Shown one piece after another: positions 1 through 12,273 of a stretch of DNA of 64,000 bases. A program made the translations under genes and the position numbers. Origin of the DNA: Euonymus europaeus (Eukaryota > Streptophyta > Magnoliopsida > Celastrales > Celastraceae); assembly GCA_963580455.1 (NCBI GenBank), contig OY756962.1:27603001-27667000 (forward strand), given 5' to 3'. Positions within the stretch are counted from its first letter, which is position 1. Each line of letters begins with the position of its first letter. The notes below the pieces were generated by a model. That model did no database searches. It saw only the letters and a list, made by a program, of their open reading frames with translations, and was not told where the DNA came from.

Positions 1-42
1 AGTAGGTCTCGTTTCACCTAGTTAGCTGCGAAATGTGGTTTC

Positions 43-52
43 TTTACGTAAA
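43..52. repeat. Conserved 10-bp palindrome TTTACGTAAA (first copy shown)
   Basis: TTTACGTAAA is a perfect palindrome at phase 43-52 of nearly every monomer. Exceptions I noticed include TTTATGTAAA near 3850 and 9730, TTTACGGAAA near 5408, 38945 and 44479, TTTACATAAA near 17150, 39808 and 40843, TTTACCAAAA near 30120, 31677 and 33061, TTTGCGTAAA near 35655 and TTTACGCAAA near 41535. That is under a tenth of 370 copies, while other phases vary in a large share of copies. Just downstream, AACGG (51-55) and CCGTT (68-72) form a small inverted repeat around an AT-rich 12-bp loop. A protein-binding role is inference. Confidence 0.7.
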
Positions 53-77
53 CGGTTTTACGAATATCCGTTGACTC

Positions 78-168
78 CGAGTTCTGAATTCGGTGATTTT
101 TAGCTTGATTTCACACTACTTTTCGAGCTCTACAATCCTGGGTTTTCAAATTTCGATTTCAGAACTCG
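78..168. repeat. Imperfect 14-bp inverted repeat within each monomer (first copy shown)
   Basis: The arm CGAGTTCTGAATTC (78-91) is the reverse complement of GATTTCAGAACTCG (155-168) at 13 of 14 positions, with 11 contiguous matches and a 63-bp spacer. The same arms recur in most monomers at the same phase. The left arm contains the EcoRI site. Such a dyad could form a stem-loop or cruciform, or be a bipartite protein site; neither can be shown from sequence. Dyad symmetry has been linked to non-B DNA in centromeres lacking CENP-B boxes, and I found no CENP-B-box match on either strand of the consensus. Confidence 0.8.
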
Positions 169-2249
169 TGGCTAGTAGGTCTCGTTTCACCTAGTTAGCC
201 ACGAAATGTGGTTTCTTTACGTAAACGGTTTTATGAATATCCGTTGACTCCGAGTTCTGAATTCGGTGATTTTTAGCTTGATTTCACACTACTTTTCGAG
301 CTCTACAATCTTGGGTTTTCGGATTTCGATTTCAGAACTCGTGGCTTGTAGGTCTCGTTTCACCTAGTTAGCCGCGAAATGTGGTTTCTTTACGTAAACG
401 GTTTTATGAATATCCGTTGACTTCGAGTTCTGAATTCGGTGATTTTTAGCTTGATTTCACACTAATTTTCGAGCTAACCAATCCTAGCGTTTCGGATTTC
501 GATTTCAGAACTCGTGGATAGTAGGTCTCGTTTCACCTAGTTAGCCGCGAAATGTGGTTTCTTTACGTAAACGGTTTTATGAATATCCGTTGACTCCGAG
601 TTCTGAATTCGGTGATTTTTAGCTTGATTTCACACTACTTTTCGAGCTCTACAATCCTAGGTTTTCGGATTTCGATTTCAGAACTCGTGGCTAGTAGGTC
701 TCGTTTCACCTAGTTAGCCGCGAAATGTGGTTTCTTTACGTAAACGGTTTTATGAATATCCGTTGACTCCGAGTTCTGAATTCGGTGATTTTTAGCTTGA
801 TTTCACACTACATTTCGAGCTCTGCAATCCTAGAGTTTCGGATTTTGATTTCAGAACTCGTGGCTTGTAGGTCTCATTTCACCTAGTTAGCCGCGAAATG
901 TGGTTTCTTTACGTAAACGGTTTTATGAATATCCGTTGACTCCGAGTTCTGAATTCGGTGATTTTTAGCTTGATTTCACACTACTTTTCGAGCTCTACAA
1001 TCCTAGCTTTTCGGATTTTGATTTCAGAACTCGTGTCTTGTATGTCTCGTTCCACCTAGTTAGCCGCGAAATGTGGTTTCTTTACGTAAACGGTTTTATG
1101 AATATCCGTTCACTCCGAGTTCTGAATTCGGTGATTTTTAGCTTGATTTCACACTACTTTTCGAGCTCTACAATCCTGGGTTTTCGGATTTCGATTTCAG
1201 AACTCGTGGCTAGTAGGTCTCGTTTCACCTAGTTAGCCGCGAAATGTGGTTTCTTTACGTAAACGGTTTTATGAATATCCGTTGACTCCGAGTTCTGAAT
1301 TCGGTGATTTTTAGCTTGATTTCACACTACTTTTCGAGCTCTACAATCCTAGGTTTTCGGATTTCGATTTCAGAACTCGTGGCTAGTAGGTCTCGTTTCA
1401 CCTAGTTAGCCGCGAAATGTGGTTTCTTTACGTAAACGGTTTTATAAATATCCGTTGACTCCGAGTTCTAAATTCGGTGATTTTTAGCTTGATTTCACAG
1501 TACTTTTCGAGCTCTACAATCCTGGGTTTTCGGATTTTAATTTCAGAATTTGTGGCTAGTAGGTCTCGCTTCACCTAGTTAGCCGCGAAATGTGGTTTCT
1601 TTACGTAAACGGTTTTATGAATATCCGTTGACTCCGAGTTCTTAATTCGGTGATTTTTAGCTTGAATTCACACTACTTTTCGAGCTCTACAATCCTGGAA
1701 TTTCGGATTTTGATTTCAGAACTCATGGCTTGTTGGTCTCGTTCCACCTAGTTAGCCGCGAAATGTGGTTTCTTTACGTAAACGGTTTTATGAATATCCG
1801 TTGACTCCGAGTTCTGAATTCGGTGATTTTTAGCTTGATTTCACACTACTTTTCGAGCTCTACAATCCTAGCGTTTCGGATTTTGATTTCAGAACTCGTG
1901 GCTTGTAGGTCTCGTTTCACCTAGTTAGCCGCAAAATGTGGTTTCTTTACGTAAACGGTTTTATGAATATCCGTTGACTCCGAGTTCTGAATTCGGTGAT
2001 TTTTAGCTTGATTTCACACTACTTTTCGAGCTCTACAATCCTGGCGTTTCTGATTTTGATTTCAGAACTCGTGGCTTGTAGGTCTCATTTCACCTAGTTA
2101 GCCGCGAAATGTGGTTTCTTTACGTAAACGGTTTTATGAATATCCGTTGACTCCGAGTTCTGAATTCGGTGATTTTTAGCTTGATTTCACACTACTTTTT
2201 GAGCTCTACAATCCTGGTGTTTCGGATTTTGATTTGAGAACTCGTGGCT

Positions 2250-3460
2250 AGTAGGTCTCGTTTCACCTAGTTAGCCGCGAAATGTGGTTTCTTTACGTAA
2301 ACGATTTTATGAATATCCGTTGATTCCGAGTTCTGAATTCTGTGTTTTTTAGCTTGATTTCACACTATTTTTCGAGCTCTACAATCCTAGCGTTTCGGAT
2401 TTTGATTTCAGAACTCGTGGCATTTAGATCTCGTTTCACCTAGTTAGCCGCGAAATGTGGTTTCTTTACGTAAACGGTTTTATGAATATCCGTTGACTCC
2501 GAGTTCTGAATTCGGTGATTTTTAGCTTGAATTCACACTACTTTTCGAGCTCTACAATCCTGGCGTTTCTGATTTTGATTTCAGAACTCGTGGCTTGTAG
2601 GTCTCGTTTCACCTAGTTAGCCGCAAAATGTGGTTTCTTTACGTAAACGGTTTTATGAATATCCGTTGACTCCGAGTTCTGAATTCGGTGATTTTTAGCT
2701 TGATTTCACACTACTTTTCGAGCTCTACAATTCTAGCATTTCGGATTTTGATTTCAGAACTCGTGGCTTGTAGGTCTTGTTCCACCTAGTTAGCCGCGAA
2801 ATGTGGTTTCTTTACGTAAACGGTTTTATGAATATCCGTTGACTCCGAGTTCTGAATTCGGTGATTTTTAGCTTGATTTCACACTACTTTTCGAGCTCTA
2901 CAATCATAGCGTTTCGGATTTTGATTTCAGAACTCATGGCTTGTAGGTCTCGTTCCACCTAGTTAGCCGCGAAATGTGGTTTCTTTACGTAAACGGTTTT
3001 ATGAATATCCGTTGACTCCGAGTTCTGAATTCGATGATTTTTAGCTTGATTTCACACTACTTTTCGAGCTCTACAATTCTAGCGTTTCGGATTTTGATTT
3101 CAGAACTCGTGGCTTGTAGGTCTCGTTTCACCTAGTTAGCCGCAAAATGTGGTTTCTTTACGTAAACAGTTTTATGAATATCCGTTGACTCCGAGTTCTG
3201 AATTCGGTGATTTTTAGCTTGATTTCACACTACTTTTCGAGCTCTACAATCCTGGCATTTTGGATTTTGATTTCAGAACTCGTGGCTTGTAGGTCTCGTT
3301 TCACCTAGTTAGCCGCGAAATGTGGTTTCTTTACGTAAACGGTTTTATGAATATCCGTTGACTCCGAGTTCTGAATTCGGTGATTTTTAGCTTGATTTCA
3401 CACTACTTTTTGAGCTCTACAATCCTGGTGTTTCGGATTTTGATTTAAGAACTCGTGGCT
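2250..3460. repeat. 7-monomer unit in the left block (1211 bp)
   Basis: It runs from one TTCTGTGTTTTTTAGC monomer to the next (3461), 7 x 173 bp exactly. The second unit repeats the series with point changes (for example GATTTAAGAAC near 3445 against GATTTGAGAAC near 2234). It is homologous to the HOR C units at 17969-22293, which have 11, 6 and 8 monomers, so unit length is not fixed. Confidence 0.75.
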
Positions 3461-4152
3461 AGTAGGTCTCGTTTCACCTAGTTAGCCGCGAAATGTGGTT
3501 TCTTTACGTAAACGATTTTATGAATATCCGTTGATTCCGAGTTCTGAATTCTGTGTTTTTTAGCTTGATTTCACACTACTTTTCGAGCTCTACAATCCTA
3601 GAATTTCGGATTTTGATTTCAGAACTCGTGGCATGTAGATCTCGTTTCACCTAGTTAGCCGCGAAATGTGGTTTCTTTACGTAAACGGTTTTATGAATAT
3701 CCGTTGACTCCGAGTTCTGAATTCGGTGATTTATTGCTTGATTTCACACTAATTTTTGAGCTCTACAATCCTAGAGTTTCGGATTTCGATTTCAGAACTC
3801 GTGGCTAGTAGGTCTCGTTTCACCTAGTTAGCCGCGAAATGTGGTTTCTTTATGTAAACGGTTTTATGAATATCAGTTGACTCCGAGTTCTGAATTTGGT
3901 GATTTTTAGCTTGATTTCACACTACTTTTCGAGCTCTACAATCCTAGTGTTTCGGATTTTGATTTCAGAACTTGTGGCTAGTAGGTCTCGTTTCACCTAG
4001 TTAGCCGCGAAATGTGGTTTCTTTACGTAAACGGTTTTATGAATATCCGTTGACTCCGAGTTCTGAATTCGGTGATTTTTAGCTTGATTTCACACTACTT
4101 TTCGAGCTCTACAATCCTAGGTTTTCGGATTTCGATTTCAGAACTCGTGGCT

Positions 4153-6054
4153 AGTAGGTCTCGTTTCACCTAGTTAGCCGCGAAATGTGGTTTCTTTACG
4201 TAAACGGTTTTATAAATATCCGTTGACTCCGAGTTCTGAATTCGGTGATTTTTTACTTGATTTCACACTAATTTTCGAGCTCTACAATCCTGGTTTTTCG
4301 GATTTCGATTTCAGAACTCGTGGCTAGTAGGTCTCGTTTCACCTAGTTAGCCGCGAAATGTAATTTATTTACGTAAACGGTTTTATGAATATCCGTTGAC
4401 TCCGAGTTCTGAATTCGGTGATTTTTAGCTTGATTTCACACTACTTTTTGAGCACTACAATCCTGGCGTTTCGGATTTTGATTTCAGAACTCGTGGCTTG
4501 TAGGTCTCGTTTCACCTAGTTAGCCGCAAAATGTCGTTTCTTTACGTAAACGGTTTTTTGAATACCCGTTGACTCCGAGTTCTGAATTCGGTGATTTTTA
4601 GCTTGATTTCACACTACTTTTCGAGCTCTACAATCCTGGGTTTTTGGATTTCAATTTCAGAACTCGTAGCTAGTAGGTCTCGTTTCACCTAGTTAGCCGC
4701 GAAATGTGGTTTCTTTACGTAAACGGTTTTATGAATATCCGTTGACTCCGAGTTCTGAATTCGGTGATTTTTAGCTTGATTTCACTCTACTTTTCGTGCT
4801 CTACAATCCTGGTGTTTCGGATTTTGATTTGAGAACTCGTTGCTAGTAGGTCTCGTTTCCCCTAGTTAGCCGCAAAATGTGGTTTCTTTACGTAAACGGT
4901 TTTATAAAATCCGTTGACTCCGAGTTCTGAATTCGGTGATTTTTAGCTTGATTTCACACTACTTTTCGAGCTCTACAATCCTGGGTTTTCGGATTTCAAT
5001 TTCAGAACTCGTGGCTAGTAGCTCTCGTTTCACCTAGTTAGCCGCGAAATGTGGTTTCTTTACGTAAACGGTTTTATGAATATCCGTTGACTCCGAGTTC
5101 TGAATTCGATGATTTTTAGCTTGATTCCACACTAATTTTCGAGCTAACCAATCCTAGCGTTTCGGATTTCGATTTCAGAACTCGTGGCTAGTAGGTCTCG
5201 TTTCACCTAGTTAGCCGCGAAATGTGGTTTCTTTACGTAAACGGTTTTATGAATATCCGTTGACTCCGAGTTCTGAATTCGGTGATTTTTAGCTTGATTA
5301 CACACTACTTTTCGAGCTCTACAATCCTGGTGTTTCGGATTTTGATTTCAGAACTCGTGGCAAGTAGGTCTCGTTTCATCTAGTTAGCCGCGAAATGTGG
5401 TTTCTTTACGGAAACGGTTTTATGAATATTCGTTGATTCCGAGTTCTGAATTCGGTGATTTTTAGCTTGATTTCACACTACTTTTCGAGCTCTACAATCC
5501 TAGCTTTTCGGATTTTGATTTCAGAACTCGTGGCTTGTATGTCTCGTTTCACCTAGTTAGCCGCGAAATGTGGTTTCTTTACGTAAACGGTTTTATGAAT
5601 ATCCGTTGACTCTGAGTTCTGAATTCGGTGATTTTTAGCTTGATTTCACACTAATTTTCGAGCTCTAGAATCCTAGCATTTCGGATTTTGATTTCAGAAC
5701 TCGTGGCTTGTATGTCTCGTTTCACCCAGTTAGCCGCTAAATGTGGTTTCTTTACGTAAACGGTTTTATGAATATCAGTTGACTCCGAGTTCTGAATTCG
5801 GTGATTTTTAGCTTGATTTCACACTACTTTTCGAGCTCTACAATCCTAGCGTTTCGGATTTTGATTTCAGAACTCGTGGCTAGTAGGTCTCGTTTCACCT
5901 AGTTAGCCGCGAAATGTGGTTTCTTTACGTAAACGGTTTTATGAATATCCGTTGACTCCGAGTTCTGAATTCGGTGATTTTTGGCTTGATTTCACACTAC
6001 TTTTCGAGCTCTACAATCCTAGGTTTTCGGATTTCGATTTCAGAACTCGTGCCT
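4153..6054. repeat. HOR A copy 1 (1902 bp, 11 monomers)
   Basis: It is bounded by the ACTTG-marker monomers starting at 4153 and 6055. It contains the 172-bp monomer with TTTTATAAAATCCG at about 4900 and, uniquely among the three copies, the GAGCTAACC monomer at 5141. Its first monomers differ from copies 2 and 3 by private changes such as GTAATTTATTTACG near 4362. Confidence 0.8.
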
Positions 6055-8129
6055 AGTAGTTCTCGTTTCACCTAGTTAGCCGCGAAATGTGGTTTCTTTA
6101 CGTAAACGGTTTTATAAATATCCGTTGACTCCGAGTTCTGAATTCGGTGATTTTTTACTTGATTTCACACTAATTTTCGAGCTCTACAATCCTGGGTTTT
6201 CGGATTTCGATTTCAGAACTCGTGGCTAGTAGGTCTCGTTTCACCTAGTTAGCCGCGAAATGTGGTTTCTTTACGTAAACGGTTTTATGAATATCCGTTG
6301 ACTCCGAGTTCTGAATTCGGTGATTTTTAGCTTGATTTCACACTACTTTTTGAGCTCTACAATCCTGGCATTTCGGATTTTGATTTCAGAACTCGTGGCT
6401 TGTAGGTCTCGTTTCACCTAGTTAGCCGCAAAATGTCGTTTCTTTACGTAAACGGTTTTATGAATACCCGTTGACTCCGAGTTCTGAATTCGGTGATTTT
6501 TAGCTTGATTTCACACTACTTTTCGAGCTCTACAATCCTGGGTTTTCGGATTTCAATTTCAGAACTCGTGGCTAGTAGGTCTCGTTTCACCTAGTTAGCC
6601 GCGAAATGTGGTTTCTTTACGTAAACGGTTTTATGAATATCCGTTGACTCCGAGTTCTGAATTCGGTGATTTTTAGCTTGATTTCACTCTACTTTTCGTG
6701 CTCTACAATCCTGGTGTTTCGGATTTTGATTTGAGAACTCGTTGCTAGTAGGTCTCGTTTCCCCTAGTTAGCCGCAAAATGTGGTTTCTTTACGTAAACG
6801 GTTTTATAAAATCCGTTGACTCCGAGTTCTGAATTCGGTGATTTTTAGCTTGATTTCACACTACTTTTCGAGCTCTACAATCCTGGGTTTTCGGATTTCA
6901 ATTTCAGAACTCGTGGCTAGTAGCTCTCGTTTCACCTAGTTAGCCGCGAAATGTGGTTTCTTTACGTAAACGGTTTTATGAATATCCGTTGACTCCGAGT
7001 TCTGAATTCGATGATTTTTTACTTGATTTCACACTAATTTTCGTGCTCTACAATCCTGGGTTTTCGGATTTCGATTTCAGAACTCGTGGCTAGTAGGTCT
7101 CGTTTCACCTAGTTAGCTGCGAAATGTGGTTTCTTTACGTAAACGGTTTTACGAATATCCGTTGACTCCGAGTTCTGAATTCGGTGATTTTTAGCTCGAT
7201 TTCACACTACTTTTCGAGCTCTACAATCCTGGGTTTTCGGATTTCGATTTCAGAACTCGTGGCTAGTAGGTCTCGTTTCACCTAGTTAGCTGCGAAATGT
7301 GGTTTCTTTACGTAAACGGTTTTACGAATATCCGTTGACTCCGAGTTCTGAATTCGGTGATTTTTAGCTTGATTACACACTACTTTTCGAGCTCTACAAT
7401 CCTGGTGTTTCGGATTTTGATTTCAGAACTCGTGGCAAGTAGGTCTCGTTTCATCTAGTTAGCCGCGAAATGTGGTTTCTTTACGTAAACGGTTTTATGA
7501 ATATTCGTTGATTCCGAGTTCTGAATTCGGTGATTTTTAGCTTGATTTCACACTACTTTTCGAGCTCTACAATCCTAGCTTTTCGGATTTTGATTTCAGA
7601 ACTCGTGGCTTGTATGTCTCGTTTCACCTAGTTAGCCGCGAAATGTGGTTTCTTTACGTAAACGGTTTTATGAATATCCGTTGACTCTGAGTTCTGAATT
7701 CGGTGATTTTTAGCTTGATTTCACACTAATTTTCGAGCTCTAGAATCCTAGCGTTTCGGATTTTGATTTCAGAACTCGTGGCTTGTATGTCTCGTTTCAC
7801 CTAGTTAGCCGCTAAATGTGGTTTCTTTACGTAAACGGTTTTATGAATATCAGTTGACTCCGAGTTCTGAATTCGGTGATTTTTAGCTTGATTTCACACT
7901 ACTTTTCGAGCTCTACAATCCTAGCGTTTCGGATTTTGATTTCAGAACTCGTGGCTAGTAGGTCTCGTTTCACCTAGTTAGCCGCGAAATGTGGTTTCTT
8001 TACGTAAACGGTTTTATGAATATCCGTTGACTCCGAGTTCTGAATTCGGTGATTTTTAGCTTGATTTCACACTACTTTTCGAGCTCTACAATCCTAGGTT
8101 TTCGGATTTCGATTTCAGAACTCGTGGCT
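6055..8129. repeat. HOR A copy 2 (2075 bp, 12 monomers)
   Basis: It is bounded by ACTTG-marker monomers at 6055 and 8130. One monomer longer than copy 1, it carries a second TTTTTTACTTG monomer (about 7016) and two GCTGCG/TTTTACGAATATCC monomers (about 7110-7340). It is closer to copy 3 than to copy 1 and shares the series ATACCCGTTGAC, CACTCTAC, GTTTCCCC and TAAAATCC. Confidence 0.8.
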
Positions 8130-9339
8130 AGTAGGTCTCGTTTCACCTAGTTAGCCGCGAAATGTGGTTTCTTTACGTAAACGGTTTTATAAATATCCGT
8201 TGACTCCGAGTTCTGAATTCGGTGATTTTTTACTTGATTTCACACTAATTTTCGAGCTCTACAATCCTGGGTTTTCGGATTTCGATTTCAGAACTCGTGG
8301 CTAGTAGGTCTCGTTTCACCTAGTTAGCCGCGAAATGTGGTTTCTTTACGTAAACGGTTTTATGAATATCCGTTGACTCCGAGTTCTGAATTCGGTGATT
8401 TTTAGCTTGATTTCACACTACTTTTTGAGCTCTACAATCCTGGCGTTTCGGATTTTGATTTCAGAACTCGTGGCTTGTAGGTCTCGTTTCACCTAGTTAG
8501 CCGCAAAATGTCGTTTCTTTACGTAAACGGTTTTATGAATACCCGTTGACTCCGAGTTCTGAATTCGGTGATTTTTAGCTTGATTTCACACTACTTTTCG
8601 AGCTCTACAATCCTGGGTTTTCGGATTTCAAATTCAGAACTCGTGGCTAGTAGGTCTCGTTTCACCTAGTTAGCCGCGAAATGTTGTTTCTTTACGTAAA
8701 CGGTTTTATGAATATCCGTTGACTCCGAGTTCTGAATTCGGTGATTTTTAGCTTGATTTCACTCTACTTTTCGTGCTCTACAATCCTGGTGTTTCGGATT
8801 TTGATTTGAGAACTCGTTGCTAGTAGGTCTCGTTTCCCCTAGTTAGCCGCAAAATGTGGTTTCTTTACGTAAACGGTTTTATAAAATCCGTTGACTCCGA
8901 GTTCTGAATTCGGTGATTTTTAGCTTGATTTCACACTACTTTTCGAGGTCTACAATCCCGGGTTTTCGGATTTCAATTTCAGAACTCGTGGCTAGTAGCT
9001 CTCGTTTCACCTAGTTAGCCGCGAAATGTGGTTTCTTTACGTAAACGGTTTTATGAATATCCGTTGACTCCGAGTTCTGAATTCGATGATTTTTTACTTG
9101 ATTTCACACTAATTTTCGAGCTCTACAATCCTGGGTTTTCGGATTTCGATTTCAGAACTCGTGGCTAGTAGGTCTCGTTTCACCTAGTTAGCTGCGAAAT
9201 GTGGTTTCTTTACGTAAACGGTTTTACGAATATCCGTTGACTCCGAGTTCTGAATTCGGTGATTTTTAGCTCGATTTCACACTACTTTTCGAGCTCTACA
9301 ATCCTGGCGTTTCGGATTTTGATTTCAGAACTCGTGGCC
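8130..9339. repeat. HOR A copy 3 (truncated, about 7 monomers)
   Basis: It repeats the opening seven monomers of copy 2, including the TAAAATCC 172-bp monomer (8881) and the GCTGCG/ACGAATATCC monomer at about 9190-9230. At the CCTGGCG monomer end near 9305 it leaves the HOR A series and HOR B begins. Confidence 0.75.
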
Positions 9340-9858
9340 TGTAGGTCTCGTTTCACCTAGTTAGCCACGAAATGTGGTTTCTTTACGTAAACGGTTTTAT
9401 GAATATCCGTTGACTCCGAGTTCTGAATTCGGTGATTTTTAGCTTGATTTCACACTACTTTTCGAGCTCTACAATCCTGGATTTTCGGATTTCAATTTCA
9501 GAACTCGTGGCTAGTAGGTCTCGTTTCACCTAGTTGGCCACGAAATGTGGTTTCTTTACGTAAACGGTTTTATGAATATCCGTTGACTCCGAGTTCTGAA
9601 TTCGGTGATTTTTAGCTTGATTTCACACTAATTTTCGAGCTCTACAATCCTAGTGTTTCGGATTCTGATTTCAGAACTCTTGGCTAGTAGGTCTCGTTTC
9701 ACCTAGTTTGCCGCGAAATGTGGTTTCTTTATGTAAACGGTTTTATGAATATCCGTTGATTCCGAGTTCTGAATTCGGTGATTTTTAACTTGATTTCACA
9801 CTACTTTTCGAGCTCTACAATCCTAGCATTTCGGATTTTGATTTCAGAACTCGTGGCT

Positions 9859-12273
9859 TGTAGGTCTCGTTTCACCTAGTTAGCCGCGAAATGTGGTTTC
9901 TTTACGTAAACGGTTTTATGAATATCCGTTGACTTCGAGTTCTGAATTCGGTGATTTTTAGCTTGATTTCACACTAATTTTCGAGCTAACCAATCCTAGC
10001 GTTTCGGATTTCGATTTCAGAACTCGTGGCTAGTAGGTCTCGTTTCACCTAGTTAGCCGCGAAATGTGGTTTCTTTACGTAAACGGTTTTATGAATATCC
10101 GTTGACTCCGAGTTCCGAATTCGGTGATTTTTAGCTTGATTTCACACTACTTTTCGAGCTCTACAATCCTAGGGTTTCGGATTTTGATTTCAGAACTCGT
10201 GGCTTGTAGGTCTCGTTCCACCTAGTTAGCCGCAAAATGTGGTTTCTTTACGTAAACGGTTTTATGAATATCCGTTGACTCCGAGTTCTGAATTCGGTGA
10301 TTTTTAGCTTGATTTCACACTACTTTTCGAGCTCTACAATCTTGGGTTTTCGGATTTCGATTTCAGAACTCGTGGCTACTAGGTCTCGTTTCATCTAGTT
10401 AGCCGCGAAATGTGGTTTCTTTACGTAAACGGTTTTATGAATATCCGTGGACTCCGAGTTCTGAATTCGGTGATTTTTAGCTTGATTTCACACTACTTTT
10501 CGAGCTCTACAATCCTGGCGTTTCGGATTTTGATTTCAGAACTCGTGGCTTGTAGGTCTCGTTTCACCTAGTTAGCCGCGAAATGTGGTTTCTTTACGTA
10601 AACGGTTTTATGAATATCCGTTGACTCCGAGTTCTGAATTCGGTGATTTTTAGCTTGATTTCACACTACTTTTCGAGCTCTACAATCCTGGGTTTTCGGA
10701 TTTCAATTTCAGAACTCGTGGCTAGTAGGTCTCGTTTCACCTAGTTAGCCACGAAATGTGGTTTCTTTACGTAAACGGTTTTATGAATATCCGTTGACTC
10801 CGAGTTCTGAATTCGGTGATTTTTAGCTTGATTTCACACTACTTTTCGAGATCTACAATCCTAGTGTTTCGGATTTTGATTTCAGAACTCTTGGCTAGTA
10901 GGTCTCGTTTCACCTAGTTAGCCGCGAAATGTGGTTTCTTTACGTAAACGGTTTTATGAATATCCGCTGATTCCGAGTTCTGAATTCGGTGATTTTTAAC
11001 TTGATTTCACACTACTTTTCGAGCTCTACAATCCTAGCATTTTGGATGTTAATTTCAGAACTCGTGGCTTGTAGGTCTCGTTTCACCTAGTTAGCCGCGA
11101 AATGTGGTTTCTTTACGTAAACGGTTTTATGAATATCCGTTGACTCCGAGTTCTGAATTCGGTGATTTTTAGCTTCATTTCACACTAATTTTCGAGCTCT
11201 ACAATCCTAGCGTTTCGGATTTCGATTTCAGAACTCGTGGCTAGCGTTTCACCTAGTCAGCCGCGAAATGTGATTTCTTTACGTAAACGGTTTTATGAAT
11301 ATCCGTTGACTCCGAGTTCTGAATTCGGTGATTTTTAGCTTGATTTCACACTACTTTTCGAGCTCTACAATCCTAGCGTTTCGGATTTTGATTTCAGAAC
11401 TCGTGGCTTGTAGGTCTCGTTCCACCTAGTTAGCCGCGAAATGTGGTTTCTTTACGTAAACGATTTTATGAATATCCGTTGACTCCGAGTTCTGAATTCA
11501 GTGATTTTTTGCTTGACTTCACACTAATTTTCGAGCTCTACAATCCTGGGTTTTCGGATTTCTATTTCAGAACTCGTGGATAGTAGGTCTCGTTTCACCT
11601 AGTTAGCCGCAAAATGTGGTTTCTTTACGTAAACGGTTTTACGAATATCCGTTGACTCCGAGTTCTGAATTCGGTGATTTTTAGCTTGATTTCACACTAC
11701 TTTTCAAGCTCTACAATCCTAGCATTTCGGACTTTGATTTCAGAACTCGTGGCTAGTAGGTCTCGTTTCACCTAGTTAGCCGCGAAATGTGATTTCTTTA
11801 CGTAAACGGTTTTATGAATATCCGTTGATTCCGAGTTCTGAATTCGGTGATTTTTAGCTTGATTTCACACTACTTTTCGAGCTCTGCAATCCTAGAGTTT
11901 CGGATTTTGATTTCAGAACTCGTGGCTTGTAGGTCTCATTTCACCTAGTTAGCCGCGAAATGTGGTTTCTTTACGTAAACGGTTTTATGAATATCCGTTG
12001 ACTCCGAGTTCTGAATTCGGTGATTTTTAGCTTGATTTCACACTACTTTTCGAGCTCTACAATCCTAGCATTTCGGATTTTGATTTCAGAACTCGTGGCT
12101 TGTATGTCTCGTTTCACCTAGTTTGCCGCGAAATGTGGTTTCTTTACGTAAACGGTTTTATGAATATCCGTTGACTCCGAGTTCTGAATTCGGTGATTTT
12201 TAGCTTGATTTCACACTACTTTTCGAGCTCTACAATCCTGGCGTTTCGGATTTCGATTTCAGAACTCGTGGCT
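9859..12273. repeat. HOR B copy 1 (2415 bp, 14 monomers)
   Basis: It runs from the GAGCTAACC-bearing monomer (start 9859) to its counterpart at 12274. It includes the 166-bp monomer at 11243 and the private variant CATTTTGGATGTTAATTTC near 11039, absent from the later copies. Confidence 0.82.
11243..11408. repeat. 166-bp monomer (7-bp deletion), copy 1
   Basis: The monomer start reads GGCTAGCGTTTCACC instead of GGCTAGTAGGTCTCGTTTC, a loss of 7 bp at phase about 3-9, and also has AGTCAGCC for AGTTAGCC. The next monomer starts 166 bp later at 11409. It is the largest length change of any monomer in the window. Confidence 0.92.

Larger units (their letters stand above)
1..173 (+). repeat. First monomer, used here as the numbering reference
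   Basis: This copy defines the phase used throughout: AGTAGGTCTC at 1-10, palindrome TTTACGTAAA at 43-52, GAATTC at 86-91, GAGCTC at 125-130, and the end GTGGCT. It differs from the majority monomer at a few sites, including GCTGCG for GCCGCG (25-30) and ACGAATATCC for ATGAATATCC (60-69). Both variants recur around 7.1-7.3 kb and 9.2 kb in HOR A, so this monomer is related to that subfamily. By hand count the consensus has 35 C, 37 G and 12 CpG sites. Confidence 0.95.
1..4152. repeat. Left block, a diverged relative of HOR C
   Basis: Monomers from about 0.8 to 4.1 kb match those of 15.8-22.8 kb in order. Shared markers include GCTCTGCAATCC (about 830 and 15850), GTTCACTCCGAG (about 1109 and 16137), CACAGTAC (about 1497 and 16523), GGAATTTCGG with CTCATGGC, TTCTGTGTTTTTTAGC (2341 and 3552; 18060 onward), GATTTATTGC (about 3731) and TATCAGTTGAC (about 3871). 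The TTCTGTG marker monomers start at 2250 and 3461, exactly 1211 bp (7 monomers) apart. The first 0.6 kb carries a GAGCTAACCAATCC monomer (471) that also occurs at 5141, 9983 and 12398. Confidence 0.8.
4153..9339. repeat. HOR A sub-array, three copies of an 11-12-monomer unit
   Basis: Three copies start at 4153, 6055 and 8130 with the monomer carrying ATAAATATCC and GATTTTTTACTTG. Each contains a 172-bp monomer with the 1-bp-short TTTTATAAAATCCG (4904, 6806 and 8881), CACTCTACTTTTCGTGC and GTTTCCCCTAG. Unit lengths are 1902 bp (11 x 173 - 1) and 2075 bp (12 x 173 - 1). The first unit retains a GAGCTAACCAATCC monomer (5141) where the second has a TTTTTACTTG monomer followed by GCTGCG/ACGAATATCC monomers. 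The third copy breaks off into HOR B at about 9340. Confidence 0.85.

Noticed and set aside
1..173. CENP-B box
   Set aside because: I compared the consensus on both strands with the pattern NTTCGNNNNANNCGGGN. TTCG occurs several times but none has the A and CGGG at the required spacing.
471..484. GAGCTAACCAATCC as a telomere-like or foreign junction
   Set aside because: It is a local substitution cluster at the variable phase about 130 (GAGCTCTACAATCC), length-neutral, and recurs at 5141, 9983 and 12398.
1038..1232. 64-codon open frame on the + strand
   Set aside because: It begins with TTG, not ATG, and lies wholly in satellite. It is open only because two point changes remove frame stops (TAGGTC to TATGTC, and CGTTGACTCC to CGTTCACTCC). 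The 173-bp period shifts the frame each monomer. No domain, signal or codon pattern supports coding.
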